A stretch of 64,000 nucleotides of DNA from Micromonospora chokoriensis (GCF_000718555.1 NZ_JOAN01000013.1:1-64000), one strand, 5' to 3'; counted from the stretch's first letter, positions 54,186 to 62,846 are shown. Notes: a model not told the origin generated them from the letters alone. Translations and numbers: made by a program.

Positions 54186-54188
54186 CTG

Positions 54189-54377
54189 ATGTCCCTCAAG
54201 AGCTTCTTCCTCGGCACCCACCGCCTCAAGCCCCTGCACATCGAACTCAACGGCTCCCCGGACCGGCTCGCCGGTGCCCTGCACGGCTTGGCGCACATGG
54301 TCAACCGCCGCCGCGACCTCAACGGCCAGCAGATTTGCATCATCCTGACCGTCCGCGACAACGGCAGCGGCCGATGA
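54189..54377 (+). CDS. Small conserved element protein
   Basis: A 62-residue protein, MSLKSFFLGTHRLKPLHIELNGSPDRLAGALHGLAHMVNRRRDLNGQQICIILTVRD. It has no membrane segment. It lies between the pump operon and the SpdB-like gene and overlaps the latter in ATGA. Confidence 0.6.
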   Translation: MSLKSFFLGTHRLKPLHIELNGSPDRLAGALHGLAHMVNRRRDLNGQQICIILTVRDNGSGR

Positions 54378-54916
54378 TCCGCGAACGCGCCGAGTCCGGC
54401 GTCCGGGTGCTGATCCTGCTCGTCGTCGGCACCATGGCCGGCGCCGCCGCCTTCACCCACGTCCACGACCTGACCGTCGCCCACGGCCAACCCGACTGGA
54501 TCGGCTGGGCCAACGCCGTGGCCGTCGAGCTGATGGCCATCTACCTCGGCCTGGAGATCCGCGCCCGCCGCCGCACCGGTCGACCCGTCGGCCTGGTCGG
54601 CGTCCTCCTGATCGCGTTCGCGCTGCTCTCCCTCGCCGCCCAGGTGGCCGAAGCCGAACCGTCCGTCTGGGGCTGGATCGTCGCGGCCGTGCCGTCGCTG
54701 GCCTTCCTCGCCCTGGTGAAGGTCGTCCTGTCCAGCGAACCCGCCGCCGCGCCGGTACCCGAGCCCGATCAGCCGCAGAGCGACTGGTACGACGAGCCGC
54801 AGCCTGTCGAACCCGCGCCGCCGGCTCCGGTGATGCCGCCGGCATCAGTGGCCGTGCTGCCTCCGGTCGGAGTCGTCCAGTCCAATCGGCCCCAGGTCGT
54901 CGGGATCATCCGATGA
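54374..54916 (+). CDS. SpdB-like DUF2637 membrane protein
   Basis: A 180-residue protein with four hydrophobic segments (residues about 10-27, 45-60, 75-93 and 98-118) and a Pro-rich cytosolic tail. This matches the DUF2637 family, whose members (SpdB-type) are linked to plasmid spreading through the mycelium. The first segment reads VLILLVVGTMAGAAAFTHVHDL, with a second at WANAVAVELMAIYLGLE. It overlaps the following initiator gene by 4 bp. Confidence 0.8.
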   Translation: MIRERAESGVRVLILLVVGTMAGAAAFTHVHDLTVAHGQPDWIGWANAVAVELMAIYLGLEIRARRRTGRPVGLVGVLLIAFALLSLAAQVAEAEPSVWGWIVAAVPSLAFLALVKVVLSSEPAAAPVPEPDQPQSDWYDEPQPVEPAPPAPVMPPASVAVLPPVGVVQSNRPQVVGIIR

Positions 54917-56667
54917 CGGCTCCCACCCTGCCCGGTCTCGAACCCGCCCCGACCCCGGTTGCTTCTCGGCCGGGTTCGCGGGCGGCCCGCATGGCGCTGC
55001 CCCGCTCGATCGACGTCCTCAAGGACATCGCCATCGAGTACGGCGTCTGCGTCCGCCCGCTCGCCATGCGCCGCACCGACCTCGACACCGGCCTGACCGA
55101 AGTCATCGACCTGCCCTGCGGCGCGACCCGCGAGGACAAATGCCCGCCGTGCGCCAAGAAGAACCGCCGGCTACGGCAAGCCCAGATCCGCGAGGGCTGG
55201 CACCGCGACGACGAGCCGTTACCCGGCCCGGAACCCGCGACCGAGGCGCAGAAGTCACTGATCCTGTTCCGCGCACACCTGGAGTTCTCCCGCGACGAGG
55301 CGGTACGCGCCGCCCAGTGGGACCAGGTGACCGACCTCGACGAGGCAATCCGCGAGGTAGAGGAAGCCATCGCCGCTGAGGGCCTGCGCGGGCGCGTCGG
55401 GCCACCGCACGCCAGCGACGACGAGGACCAGGACGACGAACCGGGCCAGCGGCGCAAGCGCTCCACCAAGCGGCGCCAGGACGCTCCCGAGCTGCCTCGG
55501 CGCAAGGTCGAACGGCGCACGGTCGGCAAGACCTACACCGCCCCGGACGGCTCCACCTACCAACCGTCGATGTGGCTCACGCTCACCCTCGACTCGTACG
55601 GCCCGGTCCGCCCCGACGGCACCCCCGTCAACCCGGCCAGGTACGACTACCGCCGCGCCGCCTGGGACGCCGTTCACTTCCCCCGCCTCCTCGACCGGTT
55701 CTGGCAGAACCTCCGACGGTGCGAGGGCTGGAACGTCCAGTACGCCGGCTGCGTCGAGCCGCAACGCCGACTCGCCCCACACGCCCACTTCGCCATCCGA
55801 GGCACCATCCCTCGCGACGTGCTCCGCACCGTAGCGGCGGCCACCTACCACCAGGTGTGGTGGCCCTCGGTCGACGTCCAGCGCTACACCCTCGACCGGC
55901 TCCCGATCTGGGACGAACAGGCGGCGACATGGGTCGACCCCGACTCCCGCGAGCCGCTGACCACCTGGACGGAAGCCCTCGACTCCATCGACGACGATCC
56001 GGACGCGGAACCGGTTCACGTCGTCCGCTTCGGCGCCCAGGTCGACGCCCGTGGCGTCATGCCCGGCACCGAGGACGCCGAACGGACCATCCGGTACGTC
56101 ACGAAATACATCACCAAGCACACCGGCGACTGCCACAAGGCGACTACCGACCGGCAACGCAAGCACCTCGACCGGCTCTGGCAGCAACTCCAGCTGACGC
56201 CCTGCACCGACCGCTGCGCAAACTGGCTGCTCTACGGCATCCAGCCGAAGAAGGCACACGCCAAGCTCAAGCCGGGCCGCTGCAAGGGCAAGGTCCACCA
56301 GCGCGACACCCTCGGCATCGGTGGTCGGCGCATCCTCATCTCCCGCGACTGGTCCGGCAAGACCCTCGCCGACCACAAACACGACGCGCGGGCCTGGGTC
56401 CGGGCACTGCTCGGCGTCACCACCGACGGCACGCAGCTCGTCGACGACCAGGGCGACACCACCGAACGGGTCCGGCACGCCTGGGAACTCGCCCGACCCG
56501 ACGACCCCGATGTCGGCCCGATGACCCACCGGCTCATGCGGTCGATCAGCGAACGGGCCCGCTGGCGATCCGAACTGCTCGCCGCCAAGGATCGGGCCGC
56601 GCAGGAGCCTCCAGATCTCTCGGCAACTCAGCACAGCGCACAGCACGACGGGGAGGAACCGCAGTGA
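54913..56667 (+). CDS. repSA: RepSA-type replication initiator
   Basis: A 584-residue rolling-circle-type initiator. The metal-binding motif is in RLAPHAHFAIRG, and the catalytic Tyr region is RTIRYVTKYITKHTG. Zinc-type Cys motifs surround the start (CGATREDKCPPCAKK), as in actinomycete RepSA proteins. Between them are a variable linker (about 110-210) and WLTLTLDSYGPVRPDG. It starts in ATGA overlap with the SpdB-like gene and overlaps xis in GTGA. It is longer than pSAM2 RepSA because of the acidic linker near 150-200. Confidence 0.9.
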   Translation: MTAPTLPGLEPAPTPVASRPGSRAARMALPRSIDVLKDIAIEYGVCVRPLAMRRTDLDTGLTEVIDLPCGATREDKCPPCAKKNRRLRQAQIREGWHRDDEPLPGPEPATEAQKSLILFRAHLEFSRDEAVRAAQWDQVTDLDEAIREVEEAIAAEGLRGRVGPPHASDDEDQDDEPGQRRKRSTKRRQDAPELPRRKVERRTVGKTYTAPDGSTYQPSMWLTLTLDSYGPVRPDGTPVNPARYDYRRAAWDAVHFPRLLDRFWQNLRRCEGWNVQYAGCVEPQRRLAPHAHFAIRGTIPRDVLRTVAAATYHQVWWPSVDVQRYTLDRLPIWDEQAATWVDPDSREPLTTWTEALDSIDDDPDAEPVHVVRFGAQVDARGVMPGTEDAERTIRYVTKYITKHTGDCHKATTDRQRKHLDRLWQQLQLTPCTDRCANWLLYGIQPKKAHAKLKPGRCKGKVHQRDTLGIGGRRILISRDWSGKTLADHKHDARAWVRALLGVTTDGTQLVDDQGDTTERVRHAWELARPDDPDVGPMTHRLMRSISERARWRSELLAAKDRAAQEPPDLSATQHSAQHDGEEPQ

Positions 56668-56849
56668 ACGAGGAGTTGTTGACCGTGCCGGAAGTGCTCG
56701 CCGAGCTGCGCGTACCGCGCTCGACCTGGTTCTACTGGCGGCAGACCGGCAAGGGACCACGGGTGATCAAGCTCCCGAATGGGCAGCTTCGGGTCCGGCG
56801 GTCGGCGCTCGGTCGGTGGCTCGGCGACCTGGAGCAGGACGCCGCGTGA
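56664..56849 (+). CDS. xis: Excisionase (Xis), MerR-like HTH
   Basis: A 61-residue DNA-bending protein: LLTVPEVLAELRVPRSTWFYWRQTGKGPRVIKLPNGQLRVRRSALGRWLGDLE, the winged helix-turn-helix of AICE excisionases, with the typical W-F-Y-W-R-Q and V-R-R-S-A segments. It starts with GTG overlapping the initiator gene, and its stop overlaps the integrase start. Confidence 0.93.
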   Translation: MNEELLTVPEVLAELRVPRSTWFYWRQTGKGPRVIKLPNGQLRVRRSALGRWLGDLEQDAA

Positions 56850-58282
56850 AGAGCTACGAGGTCCAGATCTGGGAGATCGGTAAGCGCGCTGATCGGAAGG
56901 CTCGGCCGTGGCGGGTCCGCTGGGCGGTGAGCGGCCAACGCTTCGAGGACATGTTCCGTACCAAAGCCCTGGCGCACTCGTTCCGCGCCGAGCTGGTCCA
57001 GGCGGCCAACGCGGGGGAGCCCTTCGACCCGGCCACCGGCCGCCCGGTCTCCGAGGCCAGAACCAAGAACCCCACCACCTGGTACGCGCACAGCCGCGCG
57101 TACGTCGAGATGAAGTGGCCCCGGGCGGCGGCCAAGACCCGGCGCTCGATCGTCGAAGCGCTGACCTCCATCGCGGTCACCCTGACCCGTCCCGGGCGGA
57201 GGGGTCGACCCACTGACGCCCTGCTCCGTGAGGCGCTGTACCTCTACGGTCTCAACCCGCGCCGCTGGTCCGACGAGATCCCCACTGAGCACGCGGCGGC
57301 GCTGGCCTGGCTGGAAACCGCGTCACTCCCTGTCGTCGAGCTGGACTCGCCCGCGATGGTCCGCCGGGTCCTCGACAGCCTGTGCGTACGCCTCGACGGC
57401 AAGCCCGCGGCAGCCTCCACCGTCCAGCGGAAACGGGCCACCTTCTACAACGTCCTCGGGTACGCCGTCGAGCTGGAGCTGATCGACTCCAACCCGGTTG
57501 ACCGGGTCCAGTGGACCGCGCCCGAGGTCGCACAGTCCATCGACCGGCGGGTGGTGGCGAACCCGGCCCAGGTCGCCACGCTGCTGGAGGCGGTGAAATC
57601 TCTCGGCAAACGCGCCGACAAGGTCACCGCGTTCTTCGGCTGCCTCTACTACGCGGGGATGCGCCCCTCAGAAGCCGCAGACCTACGGCGAGAGGACTGC
57701 GACCTTGCCGGCCGGTGCGCCGACTGCGGGGCCGACTTCGACGACCTGGCGGCGGTCAAGCCTTCCCGGTCCTGTGAGCACGAGAAGATCGAACATCGCT
57801 GGGGCCGCCTCGTGCTCGCCGGCACCTCGCCGCGCGCAGGGTCGCACTGGACCGACGACGGCAGTTCGCACGAGCGGCGCGGACTCAAGCACCGGGGGAG
57901 GGCGGAGACTCGTACGGTCCCGATCCCGCCCCGGCTCGTCGAGCTGCTGTGCGCGCACGTCGAGAATCACGGAGTTGGCCCGGACGGCCGGTTCTTCCGG
58001 GGCCTGCACGGTGGGCCGCTGTCGGAGTCGGTCTACGACCGGTGGTGGAAGCTCGCCCGCGAGAAGGCGCTGACCGAATCGCAGGTCGCCTCGCCGCTCG
58101 TCCGCCGGCCCTACGACCTGCGCCATGCGGCGGCCTCGCTCTGGCTGAATGCCGGCGTCCCGCCGACCGAGGTCGCCCGGCGCCTGGGCCACGGCGTCGC
58201 CGTCCTCCTCCGGGTCTACGCCAACTGCATCGACGGGGGAGAGGCTCCCGACAATGATCGCATCGGCCAGGCGCTCGGTTGA
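56846..58282 (+). CDS. int: Tyrosine integrase
   Basis: A 478-residue site-specific recombinase. The N-terminal DNA-binding half (Arg/Lys-rich, about 1-230) is followed by the catalytic domain: Arg in YYAGMRPSEAADL near 273, a zinc-ribbon-like CADCGADFDDLAAVKPSRSCEH insert, Tyr in place of the box II His in RRPYDLRHAAASL, the His in RLGHG, and the nucleophile Tyr in LLRVYANCIDG near 458. It targets the tRNA-Tyr 3' end and lies 342 bp from the right att. It starts in GTGA overlap with xis. Confidence 0.95.
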   Translation: MKSYEVQIWEIGKRADRKARPWRVRWAVSGQRFEDMFRTKALAHSFRAELVQAANAGEPFDPATGRPVSEARTKNPTTWYAHSRAYVEMKWPRAAAKTRRSIVEALTSIAVTLTRPGRRGRPTDALLREALYLYGLNPRRWSDEIPTEHAAALAWLETASLPVVELDSPAMVRRVLDSLCVRLDGKPAAASTVQRKRATFYNVLGYAVELELIDSNPVDRVQWTAPEVAQSIDRRVVANPAQVATLLEAVKSLGKRADKVTAFFGCLYYAGMRPSEAADLRREDCDLAGRCADCGADFDDLAAVKPSRSCEHEKIEHRWGRLVLAGTSPRAGSHWTDDGSSHERRGLKHRGRAETRTVPIPPRLVELLCAHVENHGVGPDGRFFRGLHGGPLSESVYDRWWKLAREKALTESQVASPLVRRPYDLRHAAASLWLNAGVPPTEVARRLGHGVAVLLRVYANCIDGGEAPDNDRIGQALG

Positions 58283-58624
58283 CTTGTCCCGATCTGCAAC
58301 ACTGGCTATGTGTCGATGCGCCCTCGATCTCCGAAGAAGGTGGTAGCCGCCCTCGTGGCCGGGTGCGCTGCCGGCACGGCTGGACTTGCTGGCCTCACCG
58401 AAACTCCGACTCGCTTTCAGCTAGCGATGATCATTTCGGCGGCGGCGCTGGCCTTCTGGGGGGCGGCGACTGCGCCTGGCGTGAGTGCGTCGGGGTCGCG
58501 ATCCTCTCAAAAAGCGCTCCCCGCGCGCGCGGGGGCATACCGTGGGCGGCGCAACCTCAGCCATGATCCAGAGTGGAAGAAACACCAGGTCAACCGGGGT
58601 TTGGGTGTCTTGATCGCGGATGCC
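58283..58624. other. attP-side region between integrase and right att
   Basis: 342 bp with no confident gene beyond a weak ORF. It holds a 16-bp palindrome CCCCGCGCGCGCGGGG at 58519-58534. Integrase and excisionase arm sites would be expected here. Confidence 0.5.
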
Positions 58625-58630
58625 CTGTAA
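58316..58630 (+). CDS. Possible small membrane protein (weak)
   Basis: A 104-residue ORF (ATG 58316, GTG 58310 alternative) with two hydrophobic segments (KKVVAALVAGCAAGTAGLAGL and LAMIISAAALAFWGAAT) and a basic tail. Its stop codon lies in the att core, so it would be altered by integration or excision. The composition is plausible but there is no ribosome site of note. Confidence 0.3.
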   Translation: MRPRSPKKVVAALVAGCAAGTAGLAGLTETPTRFQLAMIISAAALAFWGAATAPGVSASGSRSSQKALPARAGAYRGRRNLSHDPEWKKHQVNRGLGVLIADAL

Positions 58631-58729
58631 ATCCGTCGCGAAAGCTTCAGAGGTTCGAATCCTCTACCCGCCACCAGGTGCAGACACGGCCCCTGACCAG
58701 CAGAGATGCTGATCAGGGGCCGTTGTCGT
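58625..58729. repeat. attR, right attachment-site copy
   Basis: 105-bp copy of 37950-38054 with one mismatch (base 58715). It contains only the 3' part of tRNA-Tyr and cannot be a functional tRNA. Confidence 0.93.
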
Positions 58730-58762
58730 GGGTCTCGCTCAGTCGCGCCGGGTACCGCGGCC

Positions 58763-59265
58763 AAGCCTTCCCGGTCCTGCGGCCACGAGAAGATCGAATA
58801 CCGCTGGGGCCGCCTGGTGCTCGCCGGCACCTCGCCGCGCGCCGGGTCGCACTGGCCCGACGACGGCGCTTCCCACGAGCGGCGTGGCCTCAAGCACCGG
58901 GGGAGGGCTGAGACTCGTGCGGTCCCGATCCCGCCCCGGCTCGTCGAGAATCACGGGGTGGGGCCGGACGGTCGGTTCTCCGGGCCTGCACGGTGGGCCG
59001 CTCTCCGAGTCGGTCTACGACCGGTGGTGGAGGCTCGCCCGCGAAGAAGGTGCTGACCGAATCGCAGGTTGCCTCGCCGCTCGTCCGTAGGCCCAACGAC
59101 CTACGGCACGCGGCAGCCTTTCTCTGGCTGAATGCCGGCGTCCCGCCGACCGAGGTCGCCCGGCGCTTGGGCCACGGCGTAGCCGTCCTGCTCCGCGTCT
59201 ACGCCAACTGCATGGACGGGGGAGACGACACCATGAATGACAAGATCGGCGACGCACTCGGTTGA
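58763..59265 (+). pseudogene. Decayed integrase 3' fragment
   Basis: Aligns from AAGCCTTCCCGGTCC to the last codons of int (57758-58282), including the Arg-His, His and Tyr catalytic segments, with many substitutions. It has an 18-bp deletion (loss of the LLCAHV codons) and a frameshift near 58980. The readable end is MDGGDDTMNDKIGDALG. It is the C-terminal half of a second, related integrase left outside the right att, from an earlier or tandem insertion at the same tRNA. Confidence 0.88.
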
Positions 59266-59277
59266 AGGTTGGAGCTT

Positions 59278-59787
59278 ATGGGACAGAGGGATGACGAGAG
59301 CGCGCGGCTGAGCTTGGAAACGATTGAGCGGGGCCAGGTTGCCACAGGCGTCGTAGTCGACATCAAGAACTTCGGGGTCTTCGTAGACATCGGCAGTGTC
59401 ACCGGCATGGTGAATTGTCCAGAGCTGACCTGGAAGCACTTTGATCACCCCACCGATGTTGTGGGTCTTGGAGACCGGCTCACCGTGATGGTTCTGGACG
59501 TCGACCTCGACCGCGAGCGGGTAGCGCTGTCGCTTAAGGCGCTGGAGCCTGACCCGATGGCGGAGTTCGCGCGGGCGCATCTCGGAGCCGTCCTGCGCGG
59601 TCTGGTGACCCGCATCGTGCCGTTCGGTGTCTTCGTCGCTGTGGGGGATGGCGTTCAAGGGCTGGTCCACGAGTCCGCCCTTGACGGCATCCCTGAACCA
59701 GGTGACACGCTGTTGGTGAAGGTCATCGACATCAACCTTGTCCACCGGCGAGTCCGGCTCATAACGACTGACGGTGAGCTTCGATGA
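59278..59787 (+). CDS. Protein with two S1 RNA-binding domains
   Basis: A 169-residue protein. The first S1 fold is GQVATGVVVDIKNFGVFVDIGSVTGMVNCPELTW (about 20-90) and the second is GAVLRGLVTRIVPFGVFVAVGDGVQGLVHES (about 103-165). These are like domains of ribosomal protein S1, but the protein is far shorter and has only these two. The ATG at 59278 follows GGTTGGAGCTT. It probably binds RNA; the partner is unknown. It lies between the decayed integrase and a lipoprotein gene. Confidence 0.8.
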   Translation: MGQRDDESARLSLETIERGQVATGVVVDIKNFGVFVDIGSVTGMVNCPELTWKHFDHPTDVVGLGDRLTVMVLDVDLDRERVALSLKALEPDPMAEFARAHLGAVLRGLVTRIVPFGVFVAVGDGVQGLVHESALDGIPEPGDTLLVKVIDINLVHRRVRLITTDGELR

Positions 59788-59821
59788 CCTATCGGGGCAG
59801 GGGTGCCGGGGCGGAGGTTGC

Positions 59822-60445
59822 ATGAACACTCGGCTCGCCCGAACGGCGATGGCGGGAGCCCTCGTTGGGGTCCTCGCCGTCGCTGGCTGTGATACACCGT
59901 TCCTGACCTCTGATCGTCCTGGCGACGATGTGTTTGCCCAGCGGAGCAGCTACGGCTGGGCAGGCTCCTATGACGTCGGTTATCGGCTCACCGACGGTGT
60001 CACAACCATCCGGATCGGCAAGGGACCGGTAACGATCAAGAGCATCGAACCGGTCATGCACGGCGACTCGGCTCGTCTGCTTGGCGCCCAGGTACGAGTG
60101 CTCACCTCGACCCGAGGATCGGTGATGGACTCCGAAGGCTGGCCGCCGACCCATCCTGACCTCATTGGTGCACAGGATCCGGCCGGGCTTGTTCTTCCCG
60201 ATCCGGGCACCGCTGATCCGAGCGAGCATCCGGACGGCAAGGTGGACATCGAGATCCTGCTCGGTTACGAGCTCGTGGGCGAAGGCCGGACGGTTCGTCG
60301 CGGGGTGAACGTCACGTACGAGATCGGCGGCAGGCAGCAGAAAGTCTTCCTCGGGAGCTACATGGCGGTCTGCGCGCCTGCGACAGTGCAGTGCCAGATC
60401 GAGGACCAGAACGGACCGGTTCCGCTCGACACTTCATCACCCTGA
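59822..60445 (+). CDS. Putative lipoprotein
   Basis: A 207-residue protein with a lipoprotein signal: MNTRLARTAMAGALVGVLAV then AGC, the lipobox with the Cys near residue 23. The mature part contains a beta-rich domain (VGYRLTDGVTTIRIGKGPVTIKSIEPV, then GRTVRRGVNVTYEIGGRQQKVFLGSY) with two Cys (VCAPATVQC). The ATG at 59822 follows GGAGGTTGC. It should be anchored in the outer face of the cytoplasmic membrane. Role unknown. Confidence 0.75.
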   Translation: MNTRLARTAMAGALVGVLAVAGCDTPFLTSDRPGDDVFAQRSSYGWAGSYDVGYRLTDGVTTIRIGKGPVTIKSIEPVMHGDSARLLGAQVRVLTSTRGSVMDSEGWPPTHPDLIGAQDPAGLVLPDPGTADPSEHPDGKVDIEILLGYELVGEGRTVRRGVNVTYEIGGRQQKVFLGSYMAVCAPATVQCQIEDQNGPVPLDTSSP

Positions 60446-60788
60446 CGTGGTGGGGGCGTGGGCAGATGGTGGGCGCAAGCCTGCACGGCCTCTCCGAAGC
60501 GGAGCAGAACGGCAGGTGGCAGACCCTGAGGCTGCCAAGATCGCGGACGCTCGGTAAGTCCGTATCGAAAGCTGCAGAGGTTCGAATCATCTCCCGCCAC
60601 CATGAGCACGGAGAAGCCCCTGACCAGTGCGTACGCCGACCAAGGGCCTCTTTCGCGAGTCTCACCCCCATCCCGCTGGCTGCACCAACTACGTGTTTGC
60701 CGAGATCCAACTCTGGCCCGCCCCGTCAAACGGGCGTACCTGCTCCGGTTCGGTCTGGCTAGCGCGGTGGCCGGGCAGCCTCTGGCGG
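60446..60788. other. Gene-free stretch with decayed att
   Basis: No supported gene. It contains the word GTGGGCAGATGGTGGGC at 60458-60474, which also lies just inside the left end of the element, and the decayed tRNA-Tyr att sequence at 60554-60602. Confidence 0.6.
60554..60602. repeat. Decayed third tRNA-Tyr att sequence
   Basis: GTAAGTCCGTATCGAAAGC, then GCAGAGGTTCGAATC and CCCGCCACCA, align with the tRNA 3' part at 37952-38001 with scattered differences. The similarity continues weakly into the terminator segment (GCCCCTGACCAG near 60615). It fits an old att copy left by an earlier element. Confidence 0.75.
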
Positions 60789-61697
60789 CTAAATGCGGAG
60801 ATGTCGACGGCTCGTGAGGGTGCTGGCGGTGAGCGTGGCGGCCATGATGGCAGCGAGTATGAGCGTGGTGGAAAGTGGTGCGTACAAGGTCTCGCTCAGG
60901 GCGGTTGCCTTGAGCAGATGAGCAACAGTTAGTGCCAGGGCGGACGGCAGGATGAGCGCAAAGGCGACGATCGGCATTCGCGGATCAATCGGCGCGGCGA
61001 CGATAGCCAGTGCCGCGAACACGTATAGGGACATGAGCACTGGTGCAGGATGCCCGCCGGTCAAGGGGTTAGGTGCGAGAACGAAGACCGCCAGCGAGCC
61101 GAGAATGAGCCAGATCCAAGGCTTGGCTACCGACGCGCGAGGCGCACGCAGCAATGGCAGCAACGCTAACGAGGCAAGCAGTGGCGACAAGAACCGCACA
61201 TCCATGGCGGGCCAGATAGCGTCAACTGAGAGAACCGGGCCTGAGGGATTCATCAGCCAGTACTGACCGGCCAACGCCGTTGACACAGCGCCGAAGGCAA
61301 CGCGGTACTTGCCCCATGCCGCCGCGGTCAGCCCGATGGTCAGGACCGGCGCGATGGTCGCGGACTCCCAGGTCGGAGCGTTGTACCAGTCCCGCGCCGC
61401 GACGGCGATCAGGCCGTAGATCAGCACTCCGCTATGGAGAGCAACGCCCAGAATGAGCAAGGCCAGAGCGGAGAGCCGCAGCGCGGAGCGGCGCAACGCT
61501 TGAGTGTCCAGCCGATCCACGCCGGTGCGGACGCGGAGCCCGGCGGCCACCAGCGCCGCAGATTCGGGCAAGCTTGGCCGCTGCTGTTCATCGGTCCTGG
61601 CCAGCACGATCTCCAAGATCTCGTCGGTGCGGTACTCCCGGTACGGACGGGGGTACGCCCTCAGCAGCCATCGGTACCGACGCTCAAGCGGGCTCAT
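60789..61697 (-). CDS. Membrane protein with N-terminal permease-prefix-like domain, paired with PadR regulator
   Basis: A 302-residue protein. The soluble head MSPLERRYRWLLRAYPRPYREYRTDEILEIVLA resembles the prefix domain found in proteins encoded downstream of PadR regulators. About eight hydrophobic segments follow, up to LILAAIMAATLTASTL at the end. It overlaps the PadR stop by 4 bp, so it is co-translated with the regulator. It could be a permease or a sensor, but the substrate is not visible. Confidence 0.75.
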   Translation of the reverse strand: MSPLERRYRWLLRAYPRPYREYRTDEILEIVLARTDEQQRPSLPESAALVAAGLRVRTGVDRLDTQALRRSALRLSALALLILGVALHSGVLIYGLIAVAARDWYNAPTWESATIAPVLTIGLTAAAWGKYRVAFGAVSTALAGQYWLMNPSGPVLSVDAIWPAMDVRFLSPLLASLALLPLLRAPRASVAKPWIWLILGSLAVFVLAPNPLTGGHPAPVLMSLYVFAALAIVAAPIDPRMPIVAFALILPSALALTVAHLLKATALSETLYAPLSTTLILAAIMAATLTASTLTSRRHLRI

Positions 61698-62047
61698 GCC
61701 AGCACCGTCTGGATCATCGCAACCGAGCGCGGCGAGCGGCCACGTACGACATCTGCGGCGGCGGCCATTCGCTCTGCTTCCTCATGCAGCGCAGACGAAC
61801 CCCGCTCGGTCAGTTGGTACGTGCGGCGGGCGCGACCGTTGACCACAGCCTCTTCGGCTACCCGCACCATCTCCTCGCTGGTGAGCCGATCCAACGCGGC
61901 GTAGAGCGTGCCCGCAAGCAGGCGGACCCGCCCCCGGGACAGCTCCTCGGCTCGCTTGACGATTGCGTAGCCGTGCAGCGGCTCGTCCTGTAACGCCGCC
62001 AGGATGTAGTAGGTGGGCTCCCTCATCGGGCCTGGTCTCTTAGTCAT
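61694..62047 (-). CDS. PadR-family transcriptional regulator
   Basis: A 117-residue winged-helix repressor. The sequence PTYYILAALQDEPLHGYAIVKRAEELSRGRVRLLAGTLYAALDRLTSEEMVRVAEEA and GRARRTYQLTERGSSALHEE are typical PadR domains. The ATG at 62047 is used; ATG at 62026 (MREPTYY) is an alternative. A short palindrome CAGATGATCTG at 62062-62072, 15 bp upstream of the start, could be its operator. It is followed by its membrane-protein partner. Confidence 0.88.
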   Translation of the reverse strand: MTKRPGPMREPTYYILAALQDEPLHGYAIVKRAEELSRGRVRLLAGTLYAALDRLTSEEMVRVAEEAVVNGRARRTYQLTERGSSALHEEAERMAAAADVVRGRSPRSVAMIQTVLA

Positions 62048-62282
62048 GCCGTAACTATAAACAGATGATCTGACTATTGGTCAAGCTGGTGCTAGTCGCG
62101 CTGTGGCGGGTGACTGATCTCGGTGCTGAAGACGGCGACGTCTACGAGTCACGTCGCGACGCCACGGCGAGGGACACGGCCGTCCCAAGGGCGGAAGGCA
62201 GGGCTGGAATCTTCCCGTTGGGCCGTAAGGAAAAGTCGTTGGAGCGACAAGTACGGGTGTGAGAACACCACCTGGAGGATCG

Positions 62283-62846
62283 GTGCCGGATGCGCGGGGG
62301 ACGGCCGCCGACCGGCAACGCCTGACTGACTTGTTCCGCCGGCACGGTGACGCGGTCTTCGCGTACGCGAGCGATCGACTGGGCGGCGACGATGCGCAGG
62401 GCCTCGTGAGCGAGGTTTTCGCCGTGGCCTGGCGGCGCTTGCCAACAATCAAGGCAGGACAGGAGCGCCCCTGGTTGTTCGGGGTCGCGCGGCGGCTGCT
62501 GTTGCAGCATCGGCGCAGTCGCGCGGGTCACGCGACGTTGCAGGTGCGCCTGCACTCTCAGGCGCATGGCGAGATTGAGCATGGTCCGTCCACCTCCCAA
62601 CGGGTCGACGTGATGGCGGCGTTGGCGAAACTGCCGGAGACGGACCGCGAGGTGTTGCTGCTGCGGTACTGGTACGACTTCAACGGCAGGGAATCGGCGA
62701 GAGTGCTGGGCTGCACGACCGCGACGTTTGCCGTGCGGCTGCACCGTGCTCGTCGCCGCTTCGAGGACGCATACGGACATCGGCGAGCGGAGCCGAACCG
62801 GTCTCTGGTTGGCGGTCTGACCGCGTACACGAAGGGGTTGGAATGA
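62283..62846 (+). CDS. RNA polymerase sigma factor, ECF-like
   Basis: A 187-residue ECF-type sigma factor. Region 2 is LTDLFRRHGDAVFAYASDRLGGDDAQGLVSEVFAVAWRRLPTIKAG and region 4 is LPETDREVLLLRYWYDFNGRESARVLGCTTATFAVRLHRARRRFEDAY. The GTG at 62283 follows GGAGG; an upstream GTG at 62259 lacks a ribosome site. Its stop overlaps the next gene in ATGA, making a sigma and partner pair. Confidence 0.85.
   Translation: MPDARGTAADRQRLTDLFRRHGDAVFAYASDRLGGDDAQGLVSEVFAVAWRRLPTIKAGQERPWLFGVARRLLLQHRRSRAGHATLQVRLHSQAHGEIEHGPSTSQRVDVMAALAKLPETDREVLLLRYWYDFNGRESARVLGCTTATFAVRLHRARRRFEDAYGHRRAEPNRSLVGGLTAYTKGLE

Larger units (their letters stand above)
37950..58729. mobile_element. Actinomycete integrative and conjugative element (AICE) in tRNA-Tyr
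   Basis: Bounded by 105-bp direct repeats that differ at one base, so the unit is 20,675 bp. The left copy overlaps an intact tRNA-Tyr gene and the right copy lies 342 bp after the integrase stop. The right part carries the AICE core in the usual order on the + strand: Pra-like, FtsK/TraB-type pump, small transfer genes, SpdB-like membrane protein, RepSA-type initiator, Xis, Int. Single-protein double-stranded transfer and pSAM2-type rolling-circle replication are known for this class. The left half is cargo with lower GC bias. Two GntR regulators separate the parts. Confidence 0.93.

Noticed and set aside
58625..58677. A second tRNA-Tyr gene at the right end
   Set aside because: Only the 3' half (from the anticodon stem on) is present; the 5' acceptor and D-arm are missing. 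It is an att copy.
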